Origin: Firmicutes bacterium UBA3941
GTDB taxonomy: Bacteria > Bacillota > Clostridia > Caldicoprobacterales > UBA3941
Assembly: GCA_002385665.1 (NCBI GenBank)
Contig: DGDX01000050.1
Coordinates: forward strand, 561-15,663
Length of the DNA stretch: 15,103 nt
Direction of reading: 5' to 3'
In this document: positions 7,892-15,103 of the stretch, in pieces
Position numbering within the stretch: position 1 is the stretch's first letter
Layout of the letters: each line of letters starts with the position of its first letter
Made by a program: the position numbers and the translations under genes
The notes under the pieces: generated by a model
Seen by the model: the letters and a program-made list of their open reading frames with translations, nothing else
Databases searched by the model: none
What the model was told of the DNA's origin: nothing

Positions 7892-9301
7892 TCATTGAAT
7901 AAACTCTTCCATAATATTTAGGACCTGCTCCGCTTCCTCTTTCGTCGGCATCTCAACGAATATTCTTAAAAGGGGCTCTGTTCCGGAAAAACGAAGCACC
8001 ACCCAGCCCTGGTTCTTAAAATAGACCTTCAGCCCGTCCCTGTAGCTGACTTTCTCAATGTTATAGGGAAAGGCGGGCAATTTTTTATCCTCAAACAATA
8101 GCCCTGAGATTCTGGCTTTGCTCTCCATGTTAAATTCAATATTTCGCTCGTCAAAATAGGTATAACCAAACCTTTGATGGATTTGATTCATTAGCTGGGA
8201 AATGGACATTCCTGTAACGCTTATCATCTCGATCATCAGTCCTGCTGCCATGGTTGCATCCTTACCCATTATATGACCTCTTATGGTAAGACCTCCGCTG
8301 CTCTCACCGCCAATTACAGCATTATACTTATCCATGGCGGCACTGATATGCTTAAAGCCCACGGGCACTTCATGACAGGTTTGTCCGTATGCCTTGGCTA
8401 TCCTGTCCAGGATATTGGTTGTGGCTATATTTCTGACGACATCACCTTTCCAGCCCTTAAACTTTAACAGGTAATAATACAGCAGGCATAGTATTTGGTT
8501 AGGGTGTACATATTCTCCCCGTTCATCTATTATGCCTAGTCTATCGCCATCTCCATCTGTACCCAGCCCAAGATCATAACCCTGTTCCGGTACCAGATTG
8601 GATAGGGCCTTTAAAGTATATGAGGTCGGGGAGGGTATCCTACCCCCAAAGAGAGGATTATGCTTTGCATTGATAATGTCCACCTGACATCGCATGATAT
8701 TCAATACCGTATTAAGGCTTATCTTGGATGCACCAAACATGGGATCAAAGAGCACCTTCAAGCGCATTTTTGATATGGTTTCTATATCCAATATGGATAT
8801 GATACTGTCTATGTAATCGTTAAACGGATCTATTATCTCGATGAGACCTTTTGCAATGCCAACAAAAAAGTCTATGGTGTTAACATCATTTAAATCGATC
8901 CTAGCTATCTGGTCTTCAATTCTGTTTGTCAATTCCTCATCTGCATCCCGACCACCACGGGTGAATATCTTTATACCGTTATAGTCATATGCATTGTGGC
9001 TGGCGGTTACGGCTGCACCGTAGGGAGTATCATACTTGTTGACTGCATACATTACCAAGGGGGTTGGGGCATACTCCTCTATTAAGAGCACCTTTATTCC
9101 ATTGCCTGCCAGGACCTGTGTTATCCATCCGGCAGCTTTGTCCGATAAGAACCTTCTGTCATATCCAACCACGACGCCTTGGCTTTCATATCCTTCCTCC
9201 TTGATAATATCCGCCAAGCCTTGAGTTAAAAGATAGACATTATCCTTAATAAACTCATCACCTATAATAGCTCTCCAGCCGCCTGTCCCAAATTTGATCA
9301 T
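7892..9301 (-). CDS. Phosphohexomutase (phosphoglucomutase/phosphomannomutase family)
   Basis: Cytoplasmic alpha-D-phosphohexomutase of 469 residues, the usual length for the PMM/PGM family, interconverting hexose 1- and 6-phosphates. It starts with the conserved MIKFGTGGWRAIIGDEF. The phosphoserine loop TASHNAYDYNGIKIF is present (catalytic Ser101), as are the metal-binding DGDGDR (249-254), the sugar-ring recognition motif GGESSGG (331-337) and the phosphate-binding RFSGTEP (437-443). Glucose versus mannose preference cannot be told from these. The start at 9301 is set by a strong binding site eight bases upstream. A longer frame to 9358 would add 19 unconserved residues and run into a terminator hairpin. 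It may be expressed by readthrough or from its own unseen promoter, and could feed imported sugar into glycolysis or cell wall synthesis. Confidence 0.95.
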   Translation of the reverse strand: MIKFGTGGWRAIIGDEFIKDNVYLLTQGLADIIKEEGYESQGVVVGYDRRFLSDKAAGWITQVLAGNGIKVLLIEEYAPTPLVMYAVNKYDTPYGAAVTASHNAYDYNGIKIFTRGGRDADEELTNRIEDQIARIDLNDVNTIDFFVGIAKGLIEIIDPFNDYIDSIISILDIETISKMRLKVLFDPMFGASKISLNTVLNIMRCQVDIINAKHNPLFGGRIPSPTSYTLKALSNLVPEQGYDLGLGTDGDGDRLGIIDERGEYVHPNQILCLLYYYLLKFKGWKGDVVRNIATTNILDRIAKAYGQTCHEVPVGFKHISAAMDKYNAVIGGESSGGLTIRGHIMGKDATMAAGLMIEMISVTGMSISQLMNQIHQRFGYTYFDERNIEFNMESKARISGLLFEDKKLPAFPYNIEKVSYRDGLKVYFKNQGWVVLRFSGTEPLLRIFVEMPTKEEAEQVLNIMEEFIQ

Positions 9302-9309
9302 CTTACCTA

Positions 9310-9316
9310 CCCTCCT
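9310..9316 (-). promoter_or_regulatory. Ribosome binding site deciding the mutase start
   Basis: AGGAGGG on the minus strand, eight bases before ATG 9301, an optimal arrangement. The upstream frame opening at 9358 has no comparable site. Confidence 0.85.
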
Positions 9317-9356
9317 ATATGGCCTTATTTTAGAAGGATCGTCAAGGAATAAAGCC

Positions 9357-9380
9357 AAAAAGGGGAAATCTTCCCCCTTT
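9357..9380 (-). terminator. Intrinsic terminator after the PII-like gene
   Basis: On the minus strand, ten bases after the PII-like stop codon, GGGGAA-GAT-TTCCCC forms a six-pair perfect stem, extended by A/T pairs, and is followed by TTTTT. The stem is compact and GC-rich with a short loop. It separates the membrane protein/PII pair from the phosphohexomutase. On the plus strand the T run is shorter, so it works best for the minus strand. Confidence 0.8.
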
Positions 9381-9390
9381 ATTCCAATTA

Positions 9391-10053
9391 CTACTCATAT
9401 AGCCCAACGGTTCTGCTTACATCCATTACAAAGATGATACCCGCCCCGGGTTTATGGAGATTCAACCTTTCCTTAATCGCATCTACAATGGCCTGGGTCT
9501 TTTCAGCCTTTGACAGAATAAGGACTATTTCCTTCTCCGGTTCAATCTGTATATTGAACAATCTCTCCTTCTCCTTAGTTCCGGACCCTCTCCCGTGTAT
9601 TATGGTTCCACCCGTGGAACCCGCTGATTCAGACGCCTCCAGTACATCATCCGTCGAACCCTTGTCTACAATGACAAAGATAGCTTCATAATCCAAACTA
9701 TTTTCACCTTCCTTTTTTATGGCTCTTACGGTTTTGGAGTTATCAATCCTGGAACAATATTTCAACGGCATGGAAAAGGCAATCCCGTGACGGGGTCTTT
9801 CCAAAGCAAATCTCTCATTAACCTTCTCATAATAGGTTTGTTCCAGTTCTTCATCTATAATCGTAAAAAAGATTTCCTTCCTAGTGTCCATAATGCCCAA
9901 TTTTTTCAATAGTTCATTTCTTACTGTACCCTTGCCCAGGAATATGGTAGCACCTACTCCCCCTATTTCATGGGATAACCTAAATAGCCTGCTACCCTTT
10001 CCAAAGTCCAGAATACACCAGAATAGGACAAGACCTTTGTTCAGTCGGTCCAT
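9391..10053 (-). CDS. Tandem PII-like signalling protein (two PII-like domains)
   Basis: Cytoplasmic protein of 220 residues, about twice a normal PII (about 110). I read two homologous halves, about 8-100 and 121-217. GGVGATIFLGKGT (31-43) aligns with GSTGGTIIHGRGS (145-157), KEIFFTII (59-66) with KEIVLILS (174-181), and RPRHGIAFSMPL (86-97) with KPGAGIIFVMDV (201-212). The last pair matches the PII B-loop/final-strand region (GxGxIFV). The segment equivalent to the T-loop is shorter than in GlnB/GlnK and lacks the recognisable uridylylated tyrosine context, so classical nitrogen control is unlikely. Its ATG abuts the stop codon of the upstream membrane protein gene, with GGAGAG seven bases before it. 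Inferred role: a ligand-responsive regulator of that membrane protein. CutA-like or other ferredoxin-fold proteins are the main alternative. Confidence 0.82.
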   Translation of the reverse strand: MDRLNKGLVLFWCILDFGKGSRLFRLSHEIGGVGATIFLGKGTVRNELLKKLGIMDTRKEIFFTIIDEELEQTYYEKVNERFALERPRHGIAFSMPLKYCSRIDNSKTVRAIKKEGENSLDYEAIFVIVDKGSTDDVLEASESAGSTGGTIIHGRGSGTKEKERLFNIQIEPEKEIVLILSKAEKTQAIVDAIKERLNLHKPGAGIIFVMDVSRTVGLYE

Positions 10054-11526
10054 TTAATTACTCTCCTTCTTTTTAGATTTAATCTTATATATAAGGCCTA
10101 GAGTTTGGATAGCCACCAAAGGGGTCATAGCCACCATAGCGATTACACCAAACCCATCGACTAAAACGTTTGCCGTCGGTATGGCTTTGGCAGCCCCTTG
10201 TGCAAAAGCCAGAATAAAAGTTGCTGTCATCGGTCCGGAAGCAACGCCTCCGGAATCAAAGGCTATACCTACAAATATTGGAGGTACCTTATAGGATAAT
10301 ATTATTCCTAGAGCAAATCCCGGTAACAAGAAGTGCCATAGCTTTAACCCCGGTATCATAATCCTCAGCATGGACGAGCAAACTGCAAAGGCGATGCCTA
10401 TGGACAAGGCTGTCAAAATAAATGCTCTTTTTATATGGCCTGCCGTAACGTCTTCTACCTGCTCCGTCAATACATGCACTGCCGGCTCTGCCAAGACCAC
10501 CACCAAGCCCAATAAGAATCCGATTATGGGTAAAAGCCACGTATAATTCCTTGCAATACCCTCTCCCATTACCATGCCAACTTCCATAAACCCGGCATTT
10601 ACTCCGACCAGAAACAGGGTAAGCCCAATAAATGTATACAAAAGTCCTTTGAGGATGGATTTCTTACTTCTTTTATTTAATTTAAACCTAACTTTATCAA
10701 ATATTAAAAATAGAATCAATAAAGGTAATAAGGTAAAAACTGCTTCCCTGGCCACCCTCGGCAAGGTAATCAGATATGGATTCAGTATACCCAGATTAAC
10801 TGCTAAATCCGCCGCCTCGCCCTGTATATTGGTAAGCCCCCTAATTATGCTCATTATCATGATGGCAAAAATCGGGCCTGCGGAGGCCAGACCAACCATA
10901 CCAAAGCTATCCTCATCCGATGTCTTCCCGCCCTTAAGTTGTGACATACCATAGCCCAGGGCCAGTATAAAAGGAGTCGTCATCGCACCTGTAGTAGCGC
11001 CTGAAGCATCGACAGATATAGCCAGGAATTCCTGAGATGTTTTTAAGCCAAGTATAAATATTATGAAGTAGACCAGGGTGAACACTTTGTTTAAAGGTGT
11101 TTCATATAGAATCCTAAGGAGTCCAATACCCACCATTATTCCCACCCCGATAGAGACCACAATTAAGATCAAAGTGCCCGGCACAATACCCCCGGAAGCC
11201 AGATTAACCTGCTGGGCCAGGATCTGTAAATCGGGTTCGGCAATGGTTATAAGAAAACCCAATAGAAAGCCAAGACCACCAACCCAATAGGTCCTATTGG
11301 TTTTTGCTATGGTCTCCCCCATGAGGTTGCCTATGGGCGTGATACCGATATGAGCGCCAAACAAGAAGATTCCAAGCCCTATGATAACCAGAAATGCGCC
11401 TATTAAAAACCTAATAAACATCTGGCTCTCCACAGGTATTATTGTAAAATTTAGTATTATAACTAAAATTGTTATGGGTAATACGGATAGTGATACGTCT
11501 CTTAGTTGTTTTAATAGTATATCCAA
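10054..11526 (-). CDS. DUF1538-type integral membrane protein, probable transporter
   Basis: Polytopic membrane protein of 490 residues with roughly a dozen hydrophobic segments and a basic C-terminal tail (KIKSKKKESN). It is built from two homologous halves offset by about 250 residues. IGFLLG/LGFLLG plus AEP occurs at 86-98 and 336-348, and D-[AS]-[SG]-G-x-x-[TS]-G-x-MT at 173-183 and 424-434. The repeated acidic AEP and DxGG-type motifs inside membrane segments are what one expects of a substrate or ion path. From memory this is the DUF1538 family, for which I know no established function. TTG 11526 is the start, preceded by AAAGGAGAGG at 11531-11540. It is directly followed, without a gap, by the tandem PII-like gene, pointing to a regulated ion or small-molecule carrier. 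Confidence 0.88.
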   Translation of the reverse strand: MDILLKQLRDVSLSVLPITILVIILNFTIIPVESQMFIRFLIGAFLVIIGLGIFLFGAHIGITPIGNLMGETIAKTNRTYWVGGLGFLLGFLITIAEPDLQILAQQVNLASGGIVPGTLILIVVSIGVGIMVGIGLLRILYETPLNKVFTLVYFIIFILGLKTSQEFLAISVDASGATTGAMTTPFILALGYGMSQLKGGKTSDEDSFGMVGLASAGPIFAIMIMSIIRGLTNIQGEAADLAVNLGILNPYLITLPRVAREAVFTLLPLLILFLIFDKVRFKLNKRSKKSILKGLLYTFIGLTLFLVGVNAGFMEVGMVMGEGIARNYTWLLPIIGFLLGLVVVLAEPAVHVLTEQVEDVTAGHIKRAFILTALSIGIAFAVCSSMLRIMIPGLKLWHFLLPGFALGIILSYKVPPIFVGIAFDSGGVASGPMTATFILAFAQGAAKAIPTANVLVDGFGVIAMVAMTPLVAIQTLGLIYKIKSKKKESN

Positions 11527-11701
11527 ATAACCTCTCCTTTCCTGAATGGATTATAAATTTATGTCTTGCTCCGATTAAATAGGCATGATGGTCATTGAAA
11601 CCTCCGTTTTGCCAATTTAATACTGTAAACAGGAGCTATTTTTTATATCGATACCTGAGTTTTTAGGAAATGGCCTATATATGATATCAATTTACCATAT
11701 C

Positions 11702-11728
11702 TTGATTAATTAAATATCCTATAATCAA
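11702..11728. repeat. AT-rich dyad TTGATTA-N13-TAATCAA
   Basis: Perfect 7-base inverted arms at 11702-11708 and 11722-11728, about 180 bases upstream of the membrane protein start. It could be an operator or a promoter-associated dyad. Chance is possible in this AT-rich context. Confidence 0.3.
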
Positions 11729-11788
11729 TACCATTCTATCAGAGTTTTCATATACAAGCTATAACTTTTTTCATTAGACACAATAATA

Positions 11789-11823
11789 AACCGTAAAACC
11801 AACATCATTGTGGCTTTACGGTT
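11789..11823 (-). terminator. Hairpin terminator after the disulfide reductase gene
   Basis: On the minus strand, AACCGTAAAGCC pairs with GGTTTTACGGTT over 12 pairs including one G-U, with an 11-base loop, 14 bases after the stop codon at 11838. The following TATTATTG tract is only moderately T-rich, so the hairpin may act as terminator or as a 3'-end stabiliser. Confidence 0.65.
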
Positions 11824-11837
11824 CTTTATTGACCATT

Positions 11838-13535
11838 TCAGTTAAAATTGTAGTTCGTTACTATCTTTTTCCTGCCGGTCACCATATCCGTAAAGTATTC
11901 ATAATAACAGATCCCCAGAAAGGAACCGGAAATGTTATAGATGTTGGTGTAACCCAAATGCTGGAGGGCCATAACTGCATTATAGCTCCTTTGGGAGGAT
12001 CTGCAGGCCAGGTATACGGGTTGGTCCTTGGGGATCTCATCCAGTCTTTCTCTGAGCTGACTTAAGGGTATATTGACAGCGTTTATAAGATGCCCTGCCT
12101 TATATTCCTCTTCTTCCCTCACGTCTACGATAAAAGCACCCTTTTCCACCAGTTCCCTTACCCTGTATACGGGTACCTGTTTGAACCGTCCGTGTAGGAT
12201 GTTCAGACCCACCAAGGCTGCCTGATTCACTATATCCCTCGCTGTCCCGAATAGGGGGGCATAACATAATTCCAATTCCTTCATATCCTCCAGGGTACCA
12301 CCCATGTGAATCAGAGTTGCCACTACATCTATCCTCTTGTCTACATTGCCCCTTCCTATGGCCTGGGCACCCAGTATCCTTCCGGTGGGATACTCATATA
12401 TCAGTTTAAAATGCATAGGATTGGAGTCCGGCATTAGTCCTACCTTGTCATTGCCGATTATATAGACGTAGTCATAGGGTATACCCTCTGCCTTGGCTGT
12501 CTTTTCGTTTATCCCGGTAGAGGCTGCATTCATGTTAAATATTCTGACTATGGAAGAGCCTATAACACCGTTGTTTTTATGGGGAATACCATATATGTGA
12601 TCTGCAGCCGCCCTTGCCTGACGCTGGGCGGGACCCGCCAGGGCCAATCTGGTCTCTTTTTGTGTCAGACGATTATACACCTCAATGGCATCGCCCACGG
12701 CGTATATATCCTTATCGCTGGTTTGATAGTTATGATCCACCTTAATTCCACCGGTTTTGCCAACTAAAAGGCCGGCATCCCTGGCAAGATCAACTTCGGG
12801 GCTGACTCCAATAGCCATAACCACTGCCCCTGCCTCAACCCTTTTACCCGATTGCAACTCAACGAAACCATCATGTACGGCTTTTAATCCGTCATTTAGG
12901 ATCAGATGGATACCGTTATCCACAATCTCCTTATGCAATATCTGTGCCATTTCGTAATCAAAGGGTGCCATTACCTGGTCAAGGGCTTCAATCAGGGTGA
13001 CCTTTTTCCCTGCCAGTCTCAGGTTCTCCGCGACTTCTATTCCTATAAAGCCGCCCCCTATGACCGCTACCTGTTCAATGTCCTTGCTAACTAAATAACC
13101 ATTTAGCCTTCTGATATCTACCACATTTCTTATGCTAAATACATTTGGCCTATCTATTCCCTGAATGCTCTTTGGGAGTATTGGTCTGGCACCTGGGGAT
13201 AAGATCAGTTTGTCGTATGACTCTTCATATTCATCGCCTTTAACAAGATCCCTTACTACTACCTTCTTTTCCGCCCGTTTTATTCTGATAACCTCGCTGT
13301 TGGTCCGGGCTTCGATATTATACCTGGTCCTAAAATCTTCAGGGTCTACTAACACCAGGCTGTCGGCGTCCTCGATCATTCCGCTTAGGTGATAGGGCAG
13401 GGCACAATTGGAGAAGGAAACGTCTGGTCCCCTTTCAAACATGATGACCTCTGCAGATTCGTCCAGCCTTCTTATCCTGGCCGCAGCTGAAGCACCACCG
13501 GCCACTCCGCCTACGATCAAAACTTTCTTACCCAT
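11838..13535 (-). CDS. CoA-disulfide reductase-like flavoprotein with C-terminal rhodanese domain
   Basis: Cytoplasmic FAD/NAD(P)H enzyme of 565 residues. The FAD-binding N-terminus is KVLIVGGVAGGASAAARIRR. Redox Cys44 lies in SFSNCALPY (family usually SFANCGLPY). The NAD(P)H-binding motif IGGGFIG is at 159-165 and the second FAD motif YAVGDAIEV at 278-286. A dimerisation domain at about 325-450 includes CYAPLFGTARDIVN (424-437). A rhodanese domain at about 455-555 has catalytic Cys511 in the loop CRSSQRS. This architecture matches CoADR-Rhd and NADH-dependent persulfide reductases, which reduce CoA disulfides, persulfides or polysulfide. The segment VGLMPD (365-370) replaces the usual tyrosine-containing AGYYPG, so the substrate may differ. 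AAGGAG precedes the ATG, and the gene follows aspartate kinase by 20 bp. Confidence 0.93.
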   Translation of the reverse strand: MGKKVLIVGGVAGGASAAARIRRLDESAEVIMFERGPDVSFSNCALPYHLSGMIEDADSLVLVDPEDFRTRYNIEARTNSEVIRIKRAEKKVVVRDLVKGDEYEESYDKLILSPGARPILPKSIQGIDRPNVFSIRNVVDIRRLNGYLVSKDIEQVAVIGGGFIGIEVAENLRLAGKKVTLIEALDQVMAPFDYEMAQILHKEIVDNGIHLILNDGLKAVHDGFVELQSGKRVEAGAVVMAIGVSPEVDLARDAGLLVGKTGGIKVDHNYQTSDKDIYAVGDAIEVYNRLTQKETRLALAGPAQRQARAAADHIYGIPHKNNGVIGSSIVRIFNMNAASTGINEKTAKAEGIPYDYVYIIGNDKVGLMPDSNPMHFKLIYEYPTGRILGAQAIGRGNVDKRIDVVATLIHMGGTLEDMKELELCYAPLFGTARDIVNQAALVGLNILHGRFKQVPVYRVRELVEKGAFIVDVREEEEYKAGHLINAVNIPLSQLRERLDEIPKDQPVYLACRSSQRSYNAVMALQHLGYTNIYNISGSFLGICYYEYFTDMVTGRKKIVTNYNFN

Positions 13536-13555
13536 TATCGTATACTCCTTTTTAA

Positions 13556-14872
13556 TTAATTCACAAAAGCATAGTATATTGCCTGTATCGCCCTTTCAAA
13601 GTCGTCATTTTCCACTCCAATTATGATGTTCATTTCCCCGGAACCTTGGGCGATCATCCTGACATTGATATCTTCACTGCCCAAGGCAGAAAATAGCTTG
13701 CCCGAAATTCCGGGAGTCCTGGCCATACCTTGACCTACTGTAGCAATAAGAGCCATGTTGTCATGTACGTCTACAGTATCGGGTTTGAGTTGCTGATAAA
13801 TCTCCTCAATTATACCGTCCAGCTTTCCATTCAGTTGACTGTCGGAGATAACCAATGAGATGCTGTCTATCCCGGACGGCATATGCTCGAAAGATATACC
13901 CCGAGATTCTATTATAGACAAGAGTCTCCGCCCAAAGCCCAACTCGGTATTCATCATGGCCTTTTCAATGGTGATTACTGTGAAACCCTTTTTGCCTGCT
14001 ATACCGGTTATCATACCGCTCCTGGAGTAATCCCCTCCATTGGGTACGATTAGGGTTCCAGCAGCCTCAGGTTCATTGGTATTTTTTATATTGATGGGGA
14101 TACCAGCCTGTCTTACGGGGAAAACAGCATCCTCGTGCAGGACATTTGCCCCCATGTATGCCAGCTCCCTCAACTCCCTATATGTTATCTCCTTTATTGG
14201 CCTGGGATTTTTTACGATTCTGGGATCAGCCATCATGAATCCGGAAACATCGGTCCAATTCTCATATAGATCCGCCTTTACCCCTTGGGCAATAATAGCA
14301 CCGGTAATATCAGATCCACCCCTGGAGAAGGTTTGGATACCCCCATCGGGTCTCGAACCATAAAATCCCGGAATAACTGCCTTTTGAACCTTAGCCAGGG
14401 TCTTTTCCACCGCCTCCAGCGTCCTTTTTGCGTCATATCCTCCGGACTGGGTGAAAAATATCATATCTGCAGGATCCAAAAATTCGTAACCTAAAAATTC
14501 AGACAGGATTAATCCGTTCAGGTACTCTCCTCTACTGGCGGTGTACTCAACAGAATATCCTCCCAGCACCTTTTCTCTTATATCCTCAAGGATCGGTTTA
14601 AGATCCAAAGATAATCCTAATTCCTCCACAATCTGTAGATATCTCGTGGAAATCAGTTCGAAAATTTCGCCAAAGGGTATACCCTTCTGGGCATGTTCAT
14701 GGCAAAGGTATAGCAGGTCAGTTATCTTGTGATCGCTGGAATGCCTTTTCCCTGGTGCAGAAGGAATTATGTACCTGCGCTCCCCGTCCATCATGACAAT
14801 TGAGCGAACCCGTCGAAACTGTTCTGCGTCTGCCAGGGAAGAACCCCCAAATTTGGCAACCTTGATACCCAT
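13556..14872 (-). CDS. lysC: Aspartate kinase (monofunctional, two ACT domains)
   Basis: Phosphorylates L-aspartate, the first step to lysine, threonine, methionine and diaminopimelate. It has 438 residues, normal for the monofunctional class. The kinase domain begins with VAKFGGSSLAD (5-15), has SAPGKRHSSDHKITDL near 38-53 (the variant common in Clostridia rather than VVSAM), SRGGSDITGA (183-192) and the WTDVSGFMMADPR segment (206-218). Two C-terminal ACT domains at about 296-362 and 372-438 end in NVRMIAQGSGEMNIIIGV, indicating feedback control by an end-product amino acid, which cannot be identified here. GGAGG lies seven bases before the ATG. It is first in a two-gene unit with the disulfide reductase, an unusual partner. 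I saw no lysine riboswitch or T-box in the upstream 231 bp. Confidence 0.96.
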   Translation of the reverse strand: MGIKVAKFGGSSLADAEQFRRVRSIVMMDGERRYIIPSAPGKRHSSDHKITDLLYLCHEHAQKGIPFGEIFELISTRYLQIVEELGLSLDLKPILEDIREKVLGGYSVEYTASRGEYLNGLILSEFLGYEFLDPADMIFFTQSGGYDAKRTLEAVEKTLAKVQKAVIPGFYGSRPDGGIQTFSRGGSDITGAIIAQGVKADLYENWTDVSGFMMADPRIVKNPRPIKEITYRELRELAYMGANVLHEDAVFPVRQAGIPINIKNTNEPEAAGTLIVPNGGDYSRSGMITGIAGKKGFTVITIEKAMMNTELGFGRRLLSIIESRGISFEHMPSGIDSISLVISDSQLNGKLDGIIEEIYQQLKPDTVDVHDNMALIATVGQGMARTPGISGKLFSALGSEDINVRMIAQGSGEMNIIIGVENDDFERAIQAIYYAFVN

Positions 14873-15103
14873 ATAAAAACCTCCATTACTAAATTCGTAG
14901 TACTGTATTTATTGTTGCGTTCCGAAACCCATGGGATTAAAGTATCTTTGTACTATATAATATCCAATTTAAGAAGCTTAGCATTAAACCTGGTAGAACT
15001 TATAGATAACGGCTATCAAAAGCATAGGTTTTGGTCCCAATATACAACATCTGATACTTGGGTTAACGGTAGGATATTAATGACGATAATCATTATATAG
15101 CCC
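14873..15103. other. Upstream region of the aspartate kinase gene
   Basis: 231 bp to the window edge, AT-rich. It contains the kinase ribosome binding site near 14879-14885 and a short CCCATGGG palindrome near 14928-14935. No convincing promoter pair, riboswitch or gene was found. Confidence 0.5.

Larger units (their letters stand above)
11527..11837. other. Intergenic region upstream of the DUF1538 gene
   Basis: This AT-rich stretch of 311 bp has no supportable gene. It contains the terminator of the disulfide reductase gene (11789-11823), the dyad at 11702-11728 and the ribosome binding site at 11531-11540. The promoter for the minus-strand unit must lie here, but I could not find a convincing pair of -35 and -10 boxes with proper spacing. 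No known riboswitch consensus was recognised. Confidence 0.6.

Noticed and set aside
9302..9358. N-terminal extension of the phosphohexomutase by 19 residues
   Set aside because: The extension is not family-like, starts inside the terminator hairpin and lacks a binding site. ATG 9301 has an optimal one and gives the conserved N-terminus.
10574..10954. Plus-strand open frame of 126 codons opposite the DUF1538 gene
   Set aside because: It is antisense to a strongly supported membrane protein gene, has no convincing ribosome binding site, and its composition mirrors the complement of the hydrophobic codons.
11527..11701. Riboswitch or attenuator in the leader of the DUF1538 gene
   Set aside because: No known aptamer consensus or terminator/antiterminator pair was recognisable by eye. 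A covariance search would be needed to claim one.
14040..14363. Plus-strand open frame of 107 codons opposite aspartate kinase
   Set aside because: The opposite strand encodes conserved aspartate kinase motifs throughout, so the frame is a shadow.
14912..15100. Plus-strand frame of 62 codons at the right end
   Set aside because: It lies in the AT-rich upstream region, has no ribosome binding site and no recognisable protein character.
14873..15103. Possible lysine riboswitch or T-box upstream of aspartate kinase
   Set aside because: I looked for the T-box GGTGGNACCGCG signature and for L-box conserved blocks on the coding strand and found neither, nor a terminator-like hairpin before the start codon.

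Overview
The window looks like a stretch of chromosome from a low-to-moderate GC member of the Bacillota, most likely a fermentative Clostridia-class anaerobe. The reasons are the strong AGGAGG-type ribosome binding sites, frequent GTG/TTG starts, heavy use of ATA, AGA and AGG codons, and a YesM/YesN-type sensor pair beside a CUT1 sugar transporter that has no dedicated ATPase gene. I could not run any search, so the genus is open. I see no insertion sequences, phage genes, CRISPR array, tRNA or rRNA.

Region 1 (1-7765) is a sugar sensing and uptake locus. On the minus strand are two CUT1 permeases (3039-2062 and 2045-1140), followed by a lipoprotein substrate-binding protein whose C-terminus runs off the left edge (1082-1). 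Divergently, on the plus strand, lies a tightly coupled trio: an AraC-type response regulator (3508-5109), a YesM-type histidine kinase (5106-6851) and an RbsB-like sugar-binding lipoprotein (6818-7765). The order and overlaps suggest a three-component sensor in which the lipoprotein presents a sugar to the kinase, and the regulator switches on the divergent transporter. The 468-bp divergent region holds a promoter for each operon, a cre-like site at the predicted transporter start point and a clean dyad.

Region 2 (7892-11526, minus strand) runs from an integral membrane protein of the DUF1538 type made of two homologous halves, to a protein made of two tandem PII-like domains, to an intrinsic terminator, to a phosphohexomutase. 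The membrane protein and the PII-like protein abut without any gap. By analogy with AmtB-GlnK and SbtA-SbtB, they look like an uncharacterised transporter with its own PII-type regulator, with both partners internally duplicated. This is the most novel item in the window.

Region 3 (11838-14872, minus strand) is an aspartate kinase followed after 20 bp by a flavin disulfide reductase with a C-terminal rhodanese domain. The reductase departs from classical CoA-disulfide reductases at an active-site tyrosine position. A strong hairpin ends the unit. The remaining 231 bp to the right edge is the aspartate kinase upstream region, with no gene or riboswitch I can support.
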